Assembly: GCA_946998295.1 (NCBI GenBank)
Contig: CAMPYS010000004.1
Span: forward strand, 32,672 to 96,671
Length of the DNA: 64,000 nucleotides
Reading direction: 5' to 3'
DNA from: an uncultured Prevotella sp.
GTDB lineage: Bacteria; Bacteroidota; Bacteroidia; Bacteroidales; Bacteroidaceae
Shown here: piece after piece, positions 1 through 9,038 of the stretch
Position numbering within the stretch: the stretch's first letter is position 1
How the letters are laid out: each line of letters opens with the position of its first letter
Program-made: the position numbers and the translations under genes
Notes under the pieces: generated by a model
Told to the model about the DNA's origin: nothing
Database searches by the model: none
The model's input: only the letters and a program-made list of their open reading frames with translations

Positions 1-221
1 AAAATACTCCTTATGCTGCTCAAATGGCAGCAGAAGATTGTGCAAAAGTAGCTTTTGATCTTGGATTGCGTAAAGTAAAAGCATTTATTAAGGGACCTGG
101 TAATGGTCGTGAGAGTGCTATACGTGCAGTTAATGCTGCAGGTATACTTGTAACAGAGATAATCGATGTAACTCCTTTACCTCATAATGGATGCCGTCCA
201 CCTAAGCGTCGTCGTGTATAA
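1..221 (+). CDS. rpsK: 30S ribosomal protein S11 (5'-truncated by window edge)
   Basis: This is the C-terminal part of ribosomal protein S11, which sits on the small-subunit platform near the E-site codon of mRNA. The reading frame is open from base 3 with no start, so the gene begins before the window. The visible residues contain the S11 signatures [12 protein letters not shown] and the tail [18 protein letters not shown]. It is followed after 39 bases by rpsD and then rpoA and rplQ, the usual end of the bacterial alpha operon. The family and the order leave no real alternative. Confidence 0.97.
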   Translation, partial: NTPYAAQMAAEDCAKVAFDLGLRKVKAFIKGPGNGRESAIRAVNAAGILVTEIIDVTPLPHNGCRPPKRRRV

Positions 222-260
222 CAAATTCACATCTTATAACAGAATAAATTAGAATAAATT

Positions 261-869
261 ATGGCAAGATACATAGGTCCAAAAACTAGAATTGCACGCC
301 GTTTTGGAGAACCAATTTTTGGTGCAGATAAAGTATTATCAAAGAGAAATTTTCCTCCAGGGCAACACGGGAATAATCGTCGTCGCAAGGTATCAGAATA
401 TGGTGCACAATTAGCAGAAAAGCAGAAAGCTAAGTATACTTATGGTGTGTTAGAACGCCAGTTCCGTAATATGTTTAATCGTGCAGCAAAAGCTAGCGGT
501 ATAACTGGTGAGATACTACTTCAAAGTCTTGAAAGTCGTCTTGATAATGTAGTATATCGTCTTGGCTTAGCTCCAACTCGTGCTGCTGCTCGTCAGTTAG
601 TAAGTCACAAGCATATTGTTGTAAATGGTAATGTAGTAAATATACCATCTTATTCAGTTAAGCCTGGTGAAATAATTGGCGTTCGTGAGCGTGCGAAATC
701 TTTAGAAGTAATAGAATCTGCTTTAGCAGGTTTTAATCATAGTAAATATCCTTGGATTGAGTGGGATGAAAATACTAAGAGTGGTAAGTTTCTTCATCGC
801 CCTGATCGTGCAGACATTCCAGAGAATATCAAGGAACAATTAATCGTTGAGTTGTACTCTAAACAATAA
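261..869 (+). CDS. rpsD: 30S ribosomal protein S4
   Basis: S4 is a primary 16S rRNA binding protein of the small subunit and takes part in decoding fidelity. The 202-residue length is typical. The N-terminal region starts [17 protein letters not shown] and the S4 RNA-binding fold lies around residues 90-150, with [13 protein letters not shown] and [13 protein letters not shown]. The ATG at 261 gives the expected N-terminus. It lies between rpsK and rpoA in the alpha operon. S4 is the autogenous translational repressor of this operon in Escherichia coli; no such site can be judged here. Confidence 0.98.
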   Translation: MARYIGPKTRIARRFGEPIFGADKVLSKRNFPPGQHGNNRRRKVSEYGAQLAEKQKAKYTYGVLERQFRNMFNRAAKASGITGEILLQSLESRLDNVVYRLGLAPTRAAARQLVSHKHIVVNGNVVNIPSYSVKPGEIIGVRERAKSLEVIESALAGFNHSKYPWIEWDENTKSGKFLHRPDRADIPENIKEQLIVELYSKQ

Positions 870-882
870 AATCATTAAATTA

Positions 883-1878
883 ATGGCGATATTAGCATTT
901 CAAAAACCTGATAAAGTAGTGATGTTGGAGGCTAACGACAGATTCGGTAAATTCGAGTTTCGTCCTCTTGAGCCTGGCTTTGGTGTTACTATTGGTAATT
1001 CTCTTCGTCGCATCCTTCTTTCATCTCTTGAAGGTTATGCTATTAACACTGTGCGTATTGCAGGTGTTGATCATGAGTTTTCTTCAATTCCAGGTGTTAA
1101 AGAAGATGTAACCAACATCATCTTGAATCTCAAGCAAGTTCGATTCAAGAAAGTAGTAGAAGAATTCGAGAATGAGAAAGTTAGTATTACTGTAGAGAAT
1201 TCAACAGAATTCAAAGCTGGTGATATAGGTAAGTATCTGACTGGATTTGAAGTGTTAAATCCTGATTTGGTGATTTGTCATTTAGACTTAAAAGCGTCAA
1301 TGCAGATAGAACTAACAGTAAATAAGGGACGAGGCTATGTTTCTGCTGATGAGAATCGTGAATTTTGCACTGACGTAAATGTACTGCCAATCGATTCGAT
1401 CTACACCCCAATTCGCAATGTAAAGTATTCTGTTGAATCTTATCGTGTTGAACAGAAAACCGATTATGACAAATTAGTACTTGAAGTTGCTACCGATGGT
1501 TCCATTCATCCTAAAGATGCTTTAAAAGAGGCTGCAAAAATCCTTATTTATCATTTCATGTTATTTTCTGATGAGAAGATAACGCTTGAGAACCCAGATC
1601 AGGATACGACACAAGAGTTTAACGAAGAGGTTCTTCATATGCGTCAATTGCTTAAAACAAAGCTGACTGATTCAAATCTTAATTTGAGTGTTCGTGCTCT
1701 AAATTGTTTGAAGGCAGCTGAAGTAGAAACGCTTGGGGATCTTGTTCAGTATAATAAAACAGATCTTTTAAAGTTCCGTAATTTTGGAAAGAAATCGCTT
1801 TCAGAGCTTGATGATTTGCTTGAAAGTCTGAATCTTACGTTTGGAACTGATATAACAAAATATAAATTAGATAGATAG
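883..1878 (+). CDS. rpoA: DNA-directed RNA polymerase subunit alpha
   Basis: Alpha dimerises to start assembly of core RNA polymerase, and its C-terminal domain contacts upstream DNA and activators. The N-terminal domain is recognised by [23 protein letters not shown], and the C-terminal domain (about residues 255-330) contains [22 protein letters not shown] and the [11 protein letters not shown] helix. I chose the ATG at 883 ([12 protein letters not shown], 331 residues). An in-frame ATG at 847 lies inside the end of rpsD and would add 12 residues that do not fit the family. The gap to rpsD is 13 bases, so they are cotranscribed. Confidence 0.97.
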   Translation: MAILAFQKPDKVVMLEANDRFGKFEFRPLEPGFGVTIGNSLRRILLSSLEGYAINTVRIAGVDHEFSSIPGVKEDVTNIILNLKQVRFKKVVEEFENEKVSITVENSTEFKAGDIGKYLTGFEVLNPDLVICHLDLKASMQIELTVNKGRGYVSADENREFCTDVNVLPIDSIYTPIRNVKYSVESYRVEQKTDYDKLVLEVATDGSIHPKDALKEAAKILIYHFMLFSDEKITLENPDQDTTQEFNEEVLHMRQLLKTKLTDSNLNLSVRALNCLKAAEVETLGDLVQYNKTDLLKFRNFGKKSLSELDDLLESLNLTFGTDITKYKLDR

Positions 1879-1966
1879 TAATATTAAAATACGTTTCGTG
1901 ATATTTTTATATTTATTACGTGGTGTATATATTTGATATTAATCTTTCCAATAAAGAAAAGAATAA

Positions 1967-2482
1967 ATGAGACATAATAAGAAATTCAACCATTTAGGTC
2001 GTACTGCCAGTCATCGTAGTGCTATGCTTTCAAACATGGCTATTTCGTTGATAAAGCACAAAAGAATCACTACGACTGTTGCAAAGGCAAAGGCTTTAAA
2101 GAAGTTTGTAGAGCCTTTAATTACTCGTTCTAAGGAGGATACAACTAATTCACGTCGTGTTGTCTTCCGTTATCTTCAGAATAAAGAGGCTGTTACAGAG
2201 TTATTTAAAAATATTTCTGTAAAAGTAGGTGATCGTCCTGGTGGATATACTCGTGTGATAAAATTAGGTTTCCGTAAGGGTGATGCAGCTCCAATAGCTT
2301 TTATAGAGTTGGTTGATTATGATGAGAATATGGCTAAGACTCCTAAGGCTGAAGTCAAGAAAACACGTCGTAGTCGTCGTTCTTCAAAAAAGTCTGTTGA
2401 TGCAAAATCTACAGTAGATACTACTACTTCTGAAGTAGAAAAAGCAACTGATAATTCCAAGTCAGAAGAAACAAAAGCATAA
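1967..2482 (+). CDS. rplQ: 50S ribosomal protein L17 with a basic/acidic C-terminal tail
   Basis: L17 lies near the peptide exit tunnel of the large subunit. The N-terminal 120 residues carry the family core: [45 protein letters not shown] and [24 protein letters not shown]. The remaining ~50 residues form a low-complexity tail rich in Lys, Arg, Ser, Thr and Glu. Tails of this kind are common in Bacteroidota L17 but absent from the shorter E. coli protein. It is the last gene of the alpha operon, 88 bases after rpoA, and a strong intrinsic terminator follows. Confidence 0.96.
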   Translation: MRHNKKFNHLGRTASHRSAMLSNMAISLIKHKRITTTVAKAKALKKFVEPLITRSKEDTTNSRRVVFRYLQNKEAVTELFKNISVKVGDRPGGYTRVIKLGFRKGDAAPIAFIELVDYDENMAKTPKAEVKKTRRSRRSSKKSVDAKSTVDTTTSEVEKATDNSKSEETKA

Positions 2483-2506
2483 GTTATATAACTTTTAGAT
2501 TATAAA

Positions 2507-2545
2507 GGGAGGGAGTGTTTATTTTTACACACTCTCTCTTTTTTT
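2507..2545 (+). terminator. Intrinsic terminator of the ribosomal alpha operon
   Basis: A 12-bp stem with two G-T wobbles (arms 2507-2518 and 2529-2540) and a 10-base loop is followed by a run of T residues to 2545. It starts 24 bases after the rplQ stop codon on the same strand, so it is the expected end of the operon. Confidence 0.85.
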
Positions 2546-2820
2546 ATATAGCAAGCTTTATTATTTTTATTTTATTCGAGATTTTACATAGTATATATCC
2601 TAAATATGGCAATTTTAATATAAACATTTTACTATTGGTTAAAATTTTTGAAATTATGGTCCGTAAGGATTATTATATATTTCTACCATTTGTGTGTTTG
2701 TTCTGGATATCGAATAGCTATAAAATGTTATAGATAATTATAGTTAAACCTTAATTGTAAATAAAATTTACCTATAAAAGCAGGACTATGACTTGTTTTA
2801 AACTAAATGGGTCATCCGTT

Positions 2821-2898
2821 CTTTAAGAAACGCTTGATCGTTTTGCTAAGAACCGCTGAGACGTTTTGCTAAGAACCGCAGTAACAGTTTAACTTAAA
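2821..2898 (+). repeat. 78-bp intergenic repeat, copy 1: three ~23-base units
   Basis: The element reads as three consecutive units that each begin AAGAAnCGC or AAGAACCGC. Eighteen bases are identical in two of them (2839-2856 and 2862-2879, period 23). It closes with the near-palindrome TTTAACTTAAA. A second copy lies on the minus strand at 40139-40216 and aligns over all 78 bases without a gap at about 57 identities (hand count). Both copies lie between convergent genes. Function unknown; it contains no ORF. Confidence 0.75.
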
Positions 2899-3322
2899 TG
2901 TTTATCTTTTTTGTTGAATGATTTATAAATCATTGTTTTATAAATAGTTATACATGTATTTTTTTACTGTGAAAATATAATTAAATATAGTTTATTTGTT
3001 ATGCTATAACATTTGAAAATGCTGATTTTTAAATCTGTTTTTGTATATATTTTTTATCATAAATCATTGCTTATTTTGTGTGTAATGATTTTACGTTAAT
3101 AATATATTTGTATGAGACAGTTATTTGAAAAATACAAGTTTTATATTTAATATTATTGTTGTTGGTAAAACTTTTATTAATTTTCACAATGTTTTAATAT
3201 GTACTCTTTCTTTTTTATGTTATTACATTATAATTTTTGTAGTGGTAGTTGATATTAATCAATAAATTACGATATTACAAATAATTTATTTGTAATAATT
3301 TCAGACTTAGCAGTAAAAGAAG

Positions 3323-3398
3323 TAATTTTGCATCGTGTTTTTCATAGTATTAGATTTAAGGTTAACAAAGATTGGAGTACAGTGGTACTCCTTTTTTT
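3323..3398 (+). ncRNA. Candidate small RNA: promoter-like box followed by an intrinsic terminator
   Basis: TAATTTTG at 3323-3330 fits the Bacteroidota -7 box TAnnTTTG. About 45 bases later comes a perfect 7-bp hairpin (arms 3374-3380 and 3385-3391) followed by seven T residues (3392-3398). No ORF lies between them. Together they could produce a transcript of about 60 bases starting near 3337. The -33 box is weak (TTTC at 3299), so the promoter is uncertain. The hairpin alone could instead stop stray transcription. No known RNA family is recognised. Confidence 0.4.
3374..3398 (+). terminator. Intrinsic terminator in the gap before the serine hydrolase
   Basis: Perfect 7-bp stem GGAGTAC/GTACTCC with loop AGTG, directly followed by seven T. 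No annotated gene lies upstream on this strand within 800 bases, which is why a small RNA is suspected. Confidence 0.75.
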
Positions 3399-3707
3399 AT
3401 ATTTGTAAGGCATAGTATTTTTGTAATATTTATTTAGGGAATTAGCTGATATTCCCTACGCATGAGACAAAGAAAACGTTCAAAAGTTTACCACTTTATT
3501 AGACTGGCAAATTTGTATATAGGATGGTTAGGATTTAGTATGTATGCTAAGTCCTAAAATAGTTATATCTGATGTGTATTGAATGGATATTTGTATGCAT
3601 TGTTAATTTGCAAGATTTTGCTATTTAACGATATAAAGACTTGTATATGTAAGTAAAAAGAGGTTGTTTTATAGATACTCAATAGGTTATTACTTTTCAG
3701 GGGGAGA

Positions 3708-4868
3708 CTATTTAGTTTTTTGTTTCTCAAGCAGGTCTATGATGTCGCGGACTAAAACGTCATATTCGTTCCATTTATTTTCTCCCACACGAACTGCAAC
3801 AATGTTGTATTTCGGGTAAACAACAATATATTGACCGAACAATCCGTTTGCATATATAGTTTTACTGGTTGTAAAATTGTACCAACCGAGCGAATAGCTG
3901 TTATTGTTGTCTTTTATTGCAGGTATATACATTTGTTTCACCCATGCAGAATCTACAATTTGTTTGCCATTCCAATTTCCTTTATTTAATACTAATCTAC
4001 CTATTTTTGCTAAATCATGTATATTGGTATTGATACCTCCATAACTCTTTGCATTTCGATTTTTTTTGCTATCAAGGGTTACAGTTGCTAAAGTTTCCAT
4101 ACCTAATGGCTTCCAAAGTTTTTCGCTTAAATATTGTGCATACTTTGTACCTGTTGCTCGTTCAAGTACATAACTTAAAATGGCAGTTGTCATGCTATTG
4201 TATTCATATTGAGAGCCAGGTGCAGTTTTAAATTTTAACTTTTTTATTTGACTAATCATATCATGTCCAAAATACAACAAGGCCATTGAGCAAAAAGGAT
4301 TAGAATAATTTTCTTTAAACTTTAATCCTGCTTGCATATTTAACAGGTGGCGTATTTTTAAACTTTTGAAATGTTTATCAGCGGTTCGTAGTTCTGGTAT
4401 ATAGTCGGTTACATAGTCGTCTATGCTATGTATTTTTCCTTCTTTTATGGCGATTCCACATAACAATGCAGTAATGGATTTTGACACTGAAAAGATATTT
4501 ACATTATCTAATTTTTTTAACCAGCCATTATAATGTTCGTATTTTATAGTGTCGTTTTGTATAATAATAAAAGCTGATGCTCCACCATCCCTGCAAGTAA
4601 ATTCAGCAAAGGTTTTATTTTTGATAGGTTTCACATAATTATTAAAGGTAAATTTCATAGTGTCCAATATCCGTTCATTTGTTGGTTGTTCTGCAAACCG
4701 AAACACTGAATTTGGATTATTATATATAGTATCGTGAGCAAATAACTGTCCATCACGAATATTAGGCGCATGTTTCACCAATGCACGCATCTCGCGGAAA
4801 ACAATGCAAGAATTTAAAGATATAATAAATAATAGACAAAGTGCAAATTGAAAATTCTTTCTTTTCAT
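3708..4868 (-). CDS. Serine beta-lactamase-like hydrolase, lipoprotein
   Basis: The 386-residue protein belongs to the serine beta-lactamase/penicillin-binding-like family (Pfam Beta-lactamase, class C fold), whose members are mostly esterases or peptidases of unknown substrate. A lipoprotein signal peptide ends at LNSC (Cys21). The catalytic SxxK is S127-V-S-K130. The family Tyr is Y223 in the sequence YEYNS, where many members have YSN. No clear KTG motif is seen near the C-terminus. It stands alone on the minus strand, convergent with the ribosomal operon. Substrate unknown; an antibiotic-degrading role is not indicated. Confidence 0.8.
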   Translation of the reverse strand: MKRKNFQFALCLLFIISLNSCIVFREMRALVKHAPNIRDGQLFAHDTIYNNPNSVFRFAEQPTNERILDTMKFTFNNYVKPIKNKTFAEFTCRDGGASAFIIIQNDTIKYEHYNGWLKKLDNVNIFSVSKSITALLCGIAIKEGKIHSIDDYVTDYIPELRTADKHFKSLKIRHLLNMQAGLKFKENYSNPFCSMALLYFGHDMISQIKKLKFKTAPGSQYEYNSMTTAILSYVLERATGTKYAQYLSEKLWKPLGMETLATVTLDSKKNRNAKSYGGINTNIHDLAKIGRLVLNKGNWNGKQIVDSAWVKQMYIPAIKDNNNSYSLGWYNFTTSKTIYANGLFGQYIVVYPKYNIVAVRVGENKWNEYDVLVRDIIDLLEKQKTK

Positions 4869-5080
4869 TTATTTAGGATTAATATTTTTCTAACTATTTT
4901 AGGTAACTTTTCTTATTCTGCCGTGATGGGGCTGTTTGAGGGGGGATAAAGGTATAAATAATATATTACATTTTCAAATAATTAGTTAGGAGTTTATGGA
5001 ATAACCTTTTTTATTTTCTAAAGTTGCATTTATTAGTTGAACTTTCAGATAGCAAGTAACTACATCATCTTAAAGCAATT

Positions 5081-5114
5081 TCTCCCCACTTTCATAGAAA
5101 TGAAGGTGGGGAGA
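5081..5114 (-). terminator. Hairpin downstream of the fimbrillin-like gene
   Basis: A 15-bp stem with one wobble pair and a short loop starts about 30 bases after the stop codon of the 5143-7902 gene. No long T run follows on the minus strand, so it may terminate poorly or mainly protect the 3' end. Confidence 0.5.
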
Positions 5115-5142
5115 AAAAGATGATACGATATGAAAAACTCAT

Positions 5143-7902
5143 CTATTCATCTTTTACAGGTAGCACAGCATCAGCTTCAGCTATGTTATTATTCAATTCA
5201 CAAGGGTTATAACTTTCATGGCGCAACATAAAACAACATCTTGAATTATTTCCTTTGTCATAAGAGCTATTTGTTGTGGCTAATTGATAAAATCCTTCTG
5301 CATTTGGATATGGAAAATTTCCATAATTTACTACATATACATAAGATTCTGTTTTTTTTGTTTTTGTATTATAAATTACGTTTCCATTCATTGATATAAA
5401 TAAATCTTTATTTTTATCGGCTTTGAAAGACCAACCATACCTATCTTTATTGTAGGCACCACCTTTATTTGACATTCCTGTAAAAGTATCTACAGGAGGA
5501 ACTTTATATCCTACAGGACAAGGGTCATAAATAGTTTTAACATTATTGTCAAGTTTAAGAGGATTATCCCATATAGAAAAGTCAGCAGACCAAAGATTAA
5601 AATATGTATTATTACACCAATCAGTAGTATAATTATAATTTATTAGTTTATTTGGATGTTGGATAGCATAACCCAAAGTTTTTGTACCATTTACAGCAGT
5701 TATTTTATTTTGAGCATGGACAACTTCACCAGAAAAAGGATCTTTTCGTCCATGTTGATAATAAGTAGCATAAAACAAATGTTCCGTTATACACTTTTGC
5801 TCTACTGTAAACTTACTTTCTACATTTTGATAGTCCTTTTGTCTGAATACTAATTTAACTTTTCTTTGAGATTCTTTTTCAGGCCCATATAGAAAAGGAG
5901 TATAGCCTAATGGAATGTTTGCAACCTTACGTGTGGTTGTGTTTTTATCTGTTAATGATACAGTTTTTTCATACTCCTTTGCAGGAACAAACCACAGATG
6001 CCACGACCACATAATGGTACCTTTTTTATTTGTTACTGCTATTAAAGCATTACCGCTTTTAATTTGTTCTGATGAAACCTTAAATTTTAAGTAATCGCTA
6101 TTTTTACCTCCACTTACTATTGTTGAATCAATACTTAACATATTCTTTCTATCCTCCCAAAGAATTTCTGCTTTTGTAGCTTTGTTATCTTTGTTATCCT
6201 TATTTATATAGGGAGAAGTTATTTCTTCTCCTGCATAGTTTATAAAAGTATCAAGTTTCGTATCATCATTAAGTATATCACCATTATATTTATAGGAAGC
6301 AGGATTAGGATTTCCATTTTTAATAGCATTACCATACACCAGAGGAATAGAATATACGCCAGGTGAAGAAACAATATAACAATTAGCTGTTTCTTCTATT
6401 TTTGTTTTACCTGTTTTATTTGCAAGGTTATAAGGATTCTGTAGAGTTCCTTTTTCATTTTTGTCAAATTCTTTATCCCACGGAAAAGAGGTTATTAATT
6501 TTAAAGGTATTATTTTGATTTCCTGTTTATCGTTATATCCACCCTTACCTTGAGTGCTAACAGAACTAATCCAGTTGGGGTATTTATTTGTATGTAGCGT
6601 TTTATTACAATCTTCATATCCAACATATTCCCATGGTTCCTCTTTAGTTTTCTCATTAGTTCCTGCTTGATAATAACTAAAAACAGAAAAATTTGCTGAT
6701 TTAGCATTAACAGGTAAAACGTTAGGTCCTTCGGTTATTAATGTATTCAACGATTTTTGAGACGAGAAATTTAAGATTTTTGTTGTTCCAGCTTCAAAAC
6801 TCCCTTTACCAAGTGGAATCTCAAAAGATTTATCTTTATTTGTATGCTCATTGTGGAGGATGAGGCAAGCTTTAATATCTGCATAATTTTGTGGAATAAC
6901 AAAGAAAGTATTACCATCAACATTCTCCCATTCTCCTTCTTTCTTATATGGAGTACTACCTAAATTTATTATTGTATTTTTGTCATCAAAGTCATTATCA
7001 CAATTTAAAGATAAAGTACCTTTTTCTTCAGATAAACTCCATTTACCAAACGATTTGTTAGCTGTTGGAAATGTATATTTTCCTTTGGTTACTACATTCT
7101 TAAGTTGCACTCCTGATAGTTTTATGTAATTGGGTAATTTACCTAAATTGATGGCGAATTGTACAGCAGTCAGCGCATGATATAATGTAAGATTTACGGG
7201 AATAGCATCTTTCTCTTGAGTATAGTTTACATCCGTACTTGCTGCCAATAAATCAAATTGATTAATAACATTATTGGGACATACAAAATCAACATAAGGT
7301 AATTGCTTTTCCTTATCGTAACCATAAGTACACGCTACTTCGGAACGTTTACTATTATCATCATCAGAAATCTCATCCGCATATAAAGCAACAAACTTAT
7401 AGTATGGCTTATTAGCTGACCAATAATATTTTACGGGATTATCTGAATCTTCTCCAAAAGTTACTAATCCTTTATTATTAATATTTAATGTCTGTTTTTT
7501 TATCCACTCTTCAAATTGATTTTGTCCATTTTCTTTTCTATAACCCCACAAGTATAATGAAATTCCATTGTCAGAAATATAATCCAGATTAGGTATTATG
7601 TCACCACGTGTAGCTTTTTTTTTAGAAGAAGAAAAGATACCATTAATAGTACTTTCCTGTAACCATATCTTTTTATTTTGCAATGACGCTCCTGATATGT
7701 TGCGAGTTTCAATGCAAGCATCAGCTGGTTGTGCAGCTCTGCTATCTTTTGTTAATTGGCTGTTTTGTATTATCTTTGCTCTAAAGTGTAACTGTCCATC
7801 TTTGCTGTTGTTATCAATACCAAACGTGTCGTCAGAACAAGATACAGCACATACCCCAAGAGCGAGAAGGTATGTAAATATAAAATGTTTGTAAAAGTTC
7901 AT
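5143..7902 (-). CDS. Large fimbrillin-like surface lipoprotein
   Basis: The 919-residue protein carries a lipoprotein signal with lipobox AVSC (Cys22), so it is exported and acylated. Residues ~150-400 look like Bacteroidales fimbrillin-type domains (FimA/Mfa-like): VNLTLYHALTAVQFAINLG, followed by a KLSGVQLKNVVTKG strand and an IPQNY segment. The C-terminal third contains YDPCPVGYKVP, a motif widespread in long fimbrillin-family lipoproteins of Bacteroides and Prevotella. These proteins form or cap surface fimbriae. At 919 residues it is far longer than pilus shaft subunits (about 350-450), so an adhesin or tip role is more likely; this is inference. The 76-residue gene 41 bases upstream is probably cotranscribed. 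Confidence 0.75.
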   Translation of the reverse strand: MNFYKHFIFTYLLALGVCAVSCSDDTFGIDNNSKDGQLHFRAKIIQNSQLTKDSRAAQPADACIETRNISGASLQNKKIWLQESTINGIFSSSKKKATRGDIIPNLDYISDNGISLYLWGYRKENGQNQFEEWIKKQTLNINNKGLVTFGEDSDNPVKYYWSANKPYYKFVALYADEISDDDNSKRSEVACTYGYDKEKQLPYVDFVCPNNVINQFDLLAASTDVNYTQEKDAIPVNLTLYHALTAVQFAINLGKLPNYIKLSGVQLKNVVTKGKYTFPTANKSFGKWSLSEEKGTLSLNCDNDFDDKNTIINLGSTPYKKEGEWENVDGNTFFVIPQNYADIKACLILHNEHTNKDKSFEIPLGKGSFEAGTTKILNFSSQKSLNTLITEGPNVLPVNAKSANFSVFSYYQAGTNEKTKEEPWEYVGYEDCNKTLHTNKYPNWISSVSTQGKGGYNDKQEIKIIPLKLITSFPWDKEFDKNEKGTLQNPYNLANKTGKTKIEETANCYIVSSPGVYSIPLVYGNAIKNGNPNPASYKYNGDILNDDTKLDTFINYAGEEITSPYINKDNKDNKATKAEILWEDRKNMLSIDSTIVSGGKNSDYLKFKVSSEQIKSGNALIAVTNKKGTIMWSWHLWFVPAKEYEKTVSLTDKNTTTRKVANIPLGYTPFLYGPEKESQRKVKLVFRQKDYQNVESKFTVEQKCITEHLFYATYYQHGRKDPFSGEVVHAQNKITAVNGTKTLGYAIQHPNKLINYNYTTDWCNNTYFNLWSADFSIWDNPLKLDNNVKTIYDPCPVGYKVPPVDTFTGMSNKGGAYNKDRYGWSFKADKNKDLFISMNGNVIYNTKTKKTESYVYVVNYGNFPYPNAEGFYQLATTNSSYDKGNNSRCCFMLRHESYNPCELNNNIAEADAVLPVKDE

Positions 7903-7942
7903 TTTGTTTTTTTAGTTATACCTTATATATTATTTGTTTATA

Positions 7943-8173
7943 TTAGTTATCAGTAATACTAATAATGTTGATTGAAATTGAGTCATCATCTGAAGTGATG
8001 TTAACAGTATTTCCGTCACCTATATCAATGTCTTCATGCTGTACACTATAAGGTGTTATTGTAACATTTGTATTAACATTACTTTTATTCAATATTGAAC
8101 ATTCATTAATTAACGGATAAACTTCTATCGTAGGCTTACGGTATATGGCTTTTATAAGTTTTTCTTTTTTCAT
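7943..8173 (-). CDS. 76-residue small protein with a KPTIEVYPL motif, upstream of the fimbrillin-like gene
   Basis: I set the start at the ATG at 8173 (MKKEKLIKAIYRKPTIEVYPL). A longer frame from 8269 reads through the predicted promoter and is unlikely. The protein has no signal peptide or membrane segment. It has a basic N-terminus, a (K)P..EV.....CSIL segment, and an acidic, Asp/Ser/Ile-rich tail. Short proteins with a K/RP-x-x-EV core are frequent in Prevotella and Bacteroides next to surface protein genes, and their role is not established. It has a good promoter and probably shares a transcript with the 919-residue lipoprotein. Confidence 0.6.
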   Translation of the reverse strand: MKKEKLIKAIYRKPTIEVYPLINECSILNKSNVNTNVTITPYSVQHEDIDIGDGNTVNITSDDDSISINIISITDN

Positions 8174-8224
8174 GACATAAAAAATGATTAGTAAAATAAT
8201 ATTTGGTTTTATTATTGTACAACG

Positions 8225-8254
8225 CAAATGTAGTGAAAAAAATATATATAACAA
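8225..8254 (-). promoter_or_regulatory. Promoter of the small protein/fimbrillin-like operon
   Basis: On the minus strand TACATTTG (8225-8232) matches the Bacteroidota -7 box TAnnTTTG, and TTG (8252-8254) is placed 19 bases upstream as the -33 box. The spacing equals that of the metK and thiamin promoters in this window. Confidence 0.65.
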
Positions 8255-8644
8255 GGTGTTAGTTAACAAAATATTCTGTTAATTCTAATATAATCGTTTG
8301 AAAAGAGAGAGAAAAAAGTTAATTAACTTAATATAACTAATATAATTTGATTAAGTAGCTGATTATCTGCAATTTTATACTTTGTTAAACAATAAGTAAT
8401 TTACATAAGAACCACTTTATCAATATACTTAATTTTGCAGATATGTCATTAAAAGCACATCGGCAAAATTAGGCAAACTTTTGAGAACCTACTCTTGTAA
8501 ATATTCTTATCGTACATGCGATACAGAGAAATATAAATTTCACCCAGATGTAACTCTTGTGGGAAGCAATAAATAATCAGTGATACAAATAAAAAGAAGA
8601 CCGAAGTTCTCCCAAGATTAACTAACTTTTGTATTGTAAATATA

Positions 8645-8995
8645 TCATCAATTAACCTCGGAGTAAAGGTCGCAAATTTTTGTCTTACTTCAAAAGAAGA
8701 CAGCAAGAAAAAAGAGATTACCGCAATCGTCGGCATCAGTCAGTCTACACTCTTACGTGAAATCAAACGCAAAAGCATGCCATATGGAAAGTATATAGGA
8801 CAAAGGCATATACTATATGACTATGTAGCGCAGAAAGAGAACTGAAACGAATGCCATGCCTTCCAAAGAATTGATCTGAAGAATCAAGGAATATATTATC
8901 AACAACCAATTGTTTTTACGCCAAATATTATAAGGCTATTTGTGCAAGAACGATGGGGGGGGGGATAAAGGTGTCGCAAAAATTCATCCAATAAA
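8645..8995 (+). pseudogene. Decayed IS30-family transposase fragment
   Basis: From about 8645 to the TGA at 8843 the plus strand encodes the N-terminal helix-turn-helix of an IS30-type transposase: KKKEITAIVGISQSTLLREI followed by KRKSMPYGKY. This resembles the family pattern of a recognition helix ending STVSREIKRN and a GxY segment. The frame then stops and continues only as short shifted pieces to about 8995, including a G10 tract at 8955-8964. No catalytic DDE core is left. It is an inactive remnant. Confidence 0.6.
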
Positions 8996-9038
8996 GTCTC
9001 TCTATGAAATTATACAAGTTATATATATTTAGCTATTC

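Larger units (their letters stand above)
2546..3707. other. 1.16-kb intergenic region between convergent operons
   Basis: There is no convincing protein-coding gene here. The region holds the 78-bp repeat (2821-2898), the promoter/terminator pair at 3323-3398, and two further hairpins of unknown role: AGGGAAT/ATTCCCT at 3436-3457, and TAGGATTTAG with CTAAGTCCTA at 3529-3556 (one wobble pair). The rest is very AT-rich with no structure I can name. Confidence 0.6.
8174..9038. other. Intergenic region with a transposase remnant and G-rich tract
   Basis: It contains the promoter at 8225-8254, an isolated TAnnTTTG box on the plus strand at 8430-8437 that leads into no intact gene, the IS30-type remnant, and a run of ten G at 8955-8964 followed by ATAAAGGT. 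The 14-mer GGGGGGATAAAGGT at 8959-8972 is also present at 4950-4963. Confidence 0.6.

Noticed and set aside
847..882. Earlier in-frame start of rpoA
   Set aside because: The added 12 residues lie inside the end of rpsD and do not match alpha subunits; the ATG at 883 gives the conserved N-terminus.
2515..2733. 72-residue hydrophobic ORF after rplQ
   Set aside because: It begins inside the terminator stem and is very AT-rich and Phe/Ile/Tyr biased, as expected of random AT-rich DNA.
2821..2898. CRISPR array as explanation of the 23-base units
   Set aside because: Units are contiguous without spacers, only three are present, and no cas gene is in the window.
3708..4868. Calling the serine hydrolase an antibiotic-resistance beta-lactamase
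   Set aside because: Only the general SxxK/Tyr fold is visible; there is no clear KTG motif and the lipoprotein form fits the broad esterase/peptidase group.
4975..4988. CAAATAATTAGTTA also found at 24335-24348
   Set aside because: Fourteen AT-rich bases can recur by chance in this composition, and the flanks do not align.
8449..8736. 95-residue minus-strand ORF opposite the transposase remnant
   Set aside because: The plus strand at the same place encodes recognisable IS30-type helix-turn-helix residues; the minus frame shows no motif.
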